Assembly (NCBI RefSeq): GCF_030818075.1
Contig: NZ_JAUSZZ010000001.1
Location: forward strand, 1,488,001 to 1,552,000
Direction of reading: 5' to 3'
Origin: Microbacterium proteolyticum
GTDB taxonomy: Bacteria; Actinomycetota; Actinomycetes; Actinomycetales; Microbacteriaceae
DNA: 64,000 nt
Shown here: piece after piece, positions 60,443 to 64,000 of the stretch
How the letters are laid out: the number at the start of each line of letters is the position of its first letter
Numbering within the stretch: the stretch's first letter is position 1
Made by a program: the position numbers and the translations under genes
The notes under the pieces: model-generated
Databases searched by the model: none
Seen by the model: the letters and a program-made list of their open reading frames with translations, nothing else
Told to the model about the DNA's origin: nothing

Positions 60443-60664
60443 TTAGAGCTGGATGCCGTTGTCCTCGTCGTTCACACCGACGTTGCGGCCGCGGCTGGAC
60501 TCGTACGCGATGAGCCAGCCCACCGACACGGCCGCGGCGATGACGACGCCGAGCCACACGTTCTGCCAGACCAGTCCGAACACGATGCCGAGCCCGAGCA
60601 GCACCACGCTGCCCAGGACCCAGGAGGTGCGTCCGCGCGGCCAGCCGGTTCCCGTCTGCGTCAT
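60443..60664 (-). CDS. Small two-helix membrane protein
   Basis: A 73-aa protein with two membrane helices (about 14-32 and 36-52), a short Trp-containing loop and a polar acidic C-terminus (VGVNDEDNG). No family recognised. Convergent with the iron operon. Confidence 0.65.
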   Translation of the reverse strand: MTQTGTGWPRGRTSWVLGSVVLLGLGIVFGLVWQNVWLGVVIAAAVSVGWLIAYESSRGRNVGVNDEDNGIQL

Positions 60665-60699
60665 GCGCTCAGCCTACGGGCGCGTCCCCCCGGTCCGGC

Positions 60700-61689
60700 T
60701 CAGCGGTCGCGGTGGTCTTCGGGGTGCAGGCGCGGGCCGCGCCGCGGCTCCAGTCCCGCCCCCGCGTAGATCAGGCGGATGACACGCTGACGGTGCCCCG
60801 CGAAGGGTTCGAGCAGCTCGAGCATTCCGTCGTCATCGGTGCGATGACCCGTGAGCGCGAATCCCACCTGGTGGGCGAGGTGATAGTCGCCGGTGCTCAC
60901 GGCATCCGGGTCTCCGAACGCGCGGATGCGCGTCTCGGCGCTCGTCCAGATTCCCACGCCGCGCAGACTGATGAAGACGCGGTCGCGAGCCTCGCCGTCC
61001 GTCGCCGCCTCGGCCGCGCGGACCACTGATGGTCCTCGGCGCGCGGTCTCGACGATCGTGCGGGACTGCGGCGGTTCGAGGCCGGCGCGGTGCCACGCCC
61101 ACGACGGAACGTGCCGCCACCCCTCGATGTCGGGCGGGGCGAACATCGGCCGGGGCGTCGGCCCCGGCGCGCGCTCGCCGTACCAGGTGACGATGCTGCG
61201 CCAGGCCGAGAAAGCCTGCATGCTCGTGACCTTCTGCTCCATGATGGCGCTGACCAGGGCGTCGAACACCAGGTCGGTGCGCCCGATCCGCAGGTCGGGA
61301 TGCCGGCGGTGCCACTCGGCGACCGACGGATGCCGCGACGCGTCGAAGCCGTCCGGATCATCGTCGGCGCCGCACAGAGCGGGCAGCTGATCGAGTGCCC
61401 AGGCCGCGCCCGCGCCCCACGCCGCGGCACGGACGCCACCCCCGGCCCGCTGGCGCAGGGCCAGGGTGGCCAGCCCGAGCGGTGTACGGCTGACGCGCCA
61501 GACCACTCCGCCCGCGCTCAGGGGCGCGTCGGAGGAATACGTGGGGTCGTTGCGACCGTGACGCTGAGCCGCGACTGCCCGGCCGATGTCGACCGGCTGC
61601 ACCGGACGGTACTCCCGCTCGATCGGTCTTTCTGCCGGGACCGGCAGCTCGCGCGTCTGCTGACGTGCGCGCACCCCGGTCGGTCTCAT
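60700..61689 (-). CDS. AlkA-like DNA-3-methyladenine glycosylase
   Basis: A 329-aa HhH-GPD glycosylase. The hairpin and GPD region SLRGVGIWTSAETRIRAFGD leads to the catalytic Asp in VSTGDYHLAH (near 250), and AIMEQKVTSMQAFSAWRSIV precedes. It would excise alkylated bases. Relatives are annotated as the 3-methyladenine glycosylase 2 family. The N-terminal 40 residues are poorly conserved, so the exact start is uncertain. Confidence 0.85.
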   Translation of the reverse strand: MRPTGVRARQQTRELPVPAERPIEREYRPVQPVDIGRAVAAQRHGRNDPTYSSDAPLSAGGVVWRVSRTPLGLATLALRQRAGGGVRAAAWGAGAAWALDQLPALCGADDDPDGFDASRHPSVAEWHRRHPDLRIGRTDLVFDALVSAIMEQKVTSMQAFSAWRSIVTWYGERAPGPTPRPMFAPPDIEGWRHVPSWAWHRAGLEPPQSRTIVETARRGPSVVRAAEAATDGEARDRVFISLRGVGIWTSAETRIRAFGDPDAVSTGDYHLAHQVGFALTGHRTDDDGMLELLEPFAGHRQRVIRLIYAGAGLEPRRGPRLHPEDHRDR

Positions 61690-61858
61690 GCCGACACCCT
61701 ACGTCGAGCCGCCGACATCGCGTCATCCGCGCGGAATCTCGGCCTCCTGGACCGGTCTGGACGAATGACCCGGCCGCCGGACGCAGTGGTGGCCTCCGCA
61801 CCGCGCGTGAGCCGACGGCTCGCGCGGGTGACGAGAACGGCGGCGCCGCCGACCGGCC

Positions 61859-62665
61859 TCAGAACCGGTCGGGCGACGGCGTGCCGTGACCGTAGCGGAT
61901 CGAGACGTCGGCATGGCGGTCGAAGCGGTAGCCGACGCCGCGCACGGTGCGCACGATGTCCTCGTAGGCGCCGAGCTTCGCGCGCAGCCGCCGGACGTGC
62001 ACGTCGATCGTGCGCTCACCCGGTGCGTCGTCGTCGGTGGAGCCCTCCCACAGGGATGCCACCAGCTCGGTCCGTTCGATGGTGCGGCCTTCGCGCAGCA
62101 CGAGGTACTGCAGCAGCTCGAACTCCTTGAAGGTGAAGGCCGCGGACTCGCCGTCGATGAGCACGCGCTTGCGCGAGATGTCGACGACGACACCGCCCGC
62201 CGCGCGGTCCTCCTCGGCCGGCTCCTCCTTCGTGCGGGCGACCGCGGAGGGCTCGTGCAGAGCGAGGCGGACCACGTCGACGTCGCGACCGCCCGCGCCG
62301 GCCGGGGCCAGGGCGACGGTGGCGTAGGTCTCGGCGGCCGGGGCCAGTTCGCCGAGCGTGCGTCGGAGAGCCTCGACCAGGGTGCCCAGGCTGACTCCGG
62401 CGGCGGCGGCCTTGGCCTCGTCGATTCCGACGTACAGAGCGAACCCGCGCGGGGCCGTCGAGGCGGCAGGACGCGCAGCCGCTGCCGCTCCGGATGGGGC
62501 GGGGGTGGCCGGGGAGGGGGACGGTGCCGCAGCGGGCGTGGGGCGAGCGGCGGAGGCGGCCGGTGCCGGGGCGACCGACGAGCGAGCGGCGGGGGAAGCC
62601 GTGGTCGTGACGGTACGAGGGGCGGAAGCGGTCACGGGACGATCGAGAACGACGGAAAGCGACAT
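61859..62665 (-). CDS. OmpR-type winged-helix regulator without receiver
   Basis: A 268-aa protein. Residues about 25-70 are an Ala/Pro/Ser low-complexity segment, residues about 72-145 a small alpha/beta domain of unknown type, and 165-255 a complete Trans_reg_C domain (FTFKEFELLQYLVLREGRTI, ERTIDVHVRRLRAKLG and VRGVGYRFD). There is no phospho-acceptor receiver domain, so it is not a standard response regulator. Confidence 0.85.
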   Translation of the reverse strand: MSLSVVLDRPVTASAPRTVTTTASPAARSSVAPAPAASAARPTPAAAPSPSPATPAPSGAAAAARPAASTAPRGFALYVGIDEAKAAAAGVSLGTLVEALRRTLGELAPAAETYATVALAPAGAGGRDVDVVRLALHEPSAVARTKEEPAEEDRAAGGVVVDISRKRVLIDGESAAFTFKEFELLQYLVLREGRTIERTELVASLWEGSTDDDAPGERTIDVHVRRLRAKLGAYEDIVRTVRGVGYRFDRHADVSIRYGHGTPSPDRF

Positions 62666-63101
62666 GAGGAGAAATCCTTGGGTGTGTGAACCCGGGCGTC
62701 ATCATGAGCGGGGTTCGACGGGAGGTGAGGGGCCGAAGGGCCGGAGTGCGGAGCCGGAGAACGCGTGATCGACGCGGGTGCCGGGCAGCCGGGGGACGTC
62801 TCGGCATACAGAAGCACGAGGATCGTCCGAACGAGGGTCGCGGTTAGCGGCACATTCGACAACACATGACGGCGCGGCCGGGCATCATCATGCCGGCAGT
62901 CCTGTTCGCCTCCCGGGCGGACAGAGAACGCGCGAAGTCAGTCATGGCGGCATTATTACCCACGGAGTCCGTTGAGGTCAAATCATGACGAGCGGTCCGT
63001 CGCGATGCAGTCTGCGCGGCGGGCGAGGGTGAAGCTGCGGGGCGACCGTGCATTCTGCGTCATCCAGCCGTCGATCACGGTGAGCGGCGTAGCCTCTCGG
63101 C
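62666..63101. promoter_or_regulatory. Non-coding leader of the winged-helix gene
   Basis: This 436-bp region has no convincing gene. A less GC-rich stretch around 62940-62990 (GGCATTATTACCC, GGTCAAATCATGA) is the likely promoter area for the leftward regulator, implying a leader of nearly 300 nt. Confidence 0.3.
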
Positions 63102-63401
63102 ATGTCCGATCTGCTCTTCGCCGACGACAAGTCGGCATCCCGATTCACCCTCCACCGCGGTGACGACCTCGTCTCCGTCCTCGACTACCGCGATGACGGG
63201 CGCACCATCGCCCTGACCCGGGCGTTCACCATCCCCACGTACCGCGGACACGGGTATGCCGCGGTCATCACCGAGCGCGCCGTCGACGCGATCGAGGCGG
63301 CGGGCGATCGCGAGATCCTCCCCGTCTGCTGGTACGTGGGGGAGTGGTTCGACGCCCGCCCCGAGCGCGCGGGTCTGCTCCACCGCCGCCCCGCGTCCTG
63401 A
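63102..63401 (+). CDS. GCN5-related acetyltransferase, YidJ type
   Basis: A 99-aa compact GNAT-like protein of the Acetyltransf_CG group. Core: LTRAFTIPTYRGHGYAAVIT followed by EILPVCWYVGEWF. These mini acetyltransferases lack the first GNAT strands. Function unknown. Confidence 0.85.
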   Translation: MSDLLFADDKSASRFTLHRGDDLVSVLDYRDDGRTIALTRAFTIPTYRGHGYAAVITERAVDAIEAAGDREILPVCWYVGEWFDARPERAGLLHRRPAS

Positions 63402-63492
63402 CGGCCGGGTGGGGCAGTCCCCCGGGCGGTCGTCAACCCCTGCTCGCGGCCCAGGCCGACGCGCCAGGCTGGACATCTCGAAAGGGGGAGTC

Positions 63493-63702
63493 ATGAACGA
63501 CGACCGCGACCTGCCCGAAGGCGTCATCGACGCCGATCCGCCCGGCAGCTGGGAGAGCGGTGCCGTCTCCGACGGCGAGACCGCCGAGCAGAACGAGCAC
63601 GCCAAGGGCTCGCCACGTCTGAACGACGCCGAGCCCTCGGATCCCATCGAAGGCGATGCCGCAAGCCAGGGCATCGACCCCGACCTGAGCACGGAGGACT
63701 GA
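63493..63702 (+). CDS. Small acidic disordered protein
   Basis: A 69-aa protein (ATG 63493 after AAAGGGGG) with a strong excess of Asp and Glu and no hydrophobic core. It is followed one base later by another small protein gene. Similar disordered proteins are common in Microbacterium; function unknown. Confidence 0.6.
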   Translation: MNDDRDLPEGVIDADPPGSWESGAVSDGETAEQNEHAKGSPRLNDAEPSDPIEGDAASQGIDPDLSTED

Positions 63703-63703
63703 C

Positions 63704-64000
63704 ATGTCGGATGCAACCCGGGCCCCCGAGCCCAGCACCGGTCCCGACGGGGGCGCCGGCGCGGCCGATTCGGTCGGCGGCGCGGTGCACCGTGACGGCA
63801 AGCCGTCGCAGCCGGGCGAGCAGTCGGCCCCCGCGATGGACACCCACCCCACCGACGACGAGGCCCGCATCCAGGGTGTCGTCGTCCAGACGCGCGCCGA
63901 CGTGGGCGACAAGAGCGAGGAACGCATCGCGGACGTCCTCCGTCAGCGGTTCGACGACATCGGGCTCGACCTCGGTGACGACCGTATACGCGCGCTCGCG
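63704..64000 (+). CDS. Hypothetical protein, 3' end outside window
   Basis: A frame open to the right edge (99 codons seen) from ATG 63704, directly after the acidic protein. A disordered Gly/Ala/Asp-rich N-terminal half is followed by a helical segment VGDKSEERIADVLRQRFDDI. It may be co-transcribed with the preceding gene. No family recognised. Confidence 0.6.
   Translation, partial: MSDATRAPEPSTGPDGGAGAADSVGGAVHRDGKPSQPGEQSAPAMDTHPTDDEARIQGVVVQTRADVGDKSEERIADVLRQRFDDIGLDLGDDRIRALA

Overview
The window is high-GC actinobacterial DNA, most likely a Microbacterium or close Microbacteriaceae relative. The reasons are about 70 % GC, GTG starts with 4-nt GTGA/ATGA overlaps, the very frequent GGATGCC/GCATCC alanine context, and actinobacterial families such as an IdeR-type iron box, DUF4383 and the CitA/CitB kinase pair. 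No 16S or other marker gene is present, so the genus is an inference.

Layout. 1-13.7 kb is chromosome: two tandem secreted paralogues, ald with a divergent AsnC/Lrp regulator, a three-copy 119-bp tandem repeat, a CitA/CitB-type two-component system facing dctA and a CitE-like lyase, then small membrane and unknown proteins. 13,731-30,855 is a complete-looking miniature siphovirus prophage (17,080 bp between equivalent att positions) integrated in a tRNA-Arg(ACG) gene. 31.0-38.2 kb holds sdaA, a MarR regulator, a histidine phosphatase flanked by two copies of a possible structured RNA, a HAD hydrolase, an amino-acid permease and a flavin amine oxidase. 38.2-38.9 kb is a cluster of five 57-bp palindromes with minisatellites. 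38.9-52.5 kb looks like an organosulfur or related small-molecule scavenging island: rhodanese, AhpD-like protein, LysR regulator, acyl-CoA-dehydrogenase-like flavoenzyme, peptide-type ABC transporter, two luciferase-like monooxygenases, a ketopantoate-reductase-like enzyme and a GlcD-like oxidase. 55.7-60.4 kb is an iron-siderophore uptake locus with an IdeR/DmdR box. The rest is acetyltransferases, an AlkA-like glycosylase, a winged-helix regulator and small proteins; the last gene runs off the window.

The most interesting object is the prophage lysogeny module. The 45-bp attachment core lies inside the 3' end of the XRE repressor-like gene. Integration therefore changes the protein: the prophage form is 88 aa and stops just past attL, whereas in the reconstructed circular genome the same frame continues for 118 aa and ends in a GTGA overlap with the next leftward gene. 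This is the architecture of integration-dependent immunity known from mycobacteriophages such as BPs. A phage hairpin terminator sits inside the viral-form extension, and integration exchanges terminators between the tRNA and the repressor. The phage initiator-like gene also contains internal iterons, as in lambda O.
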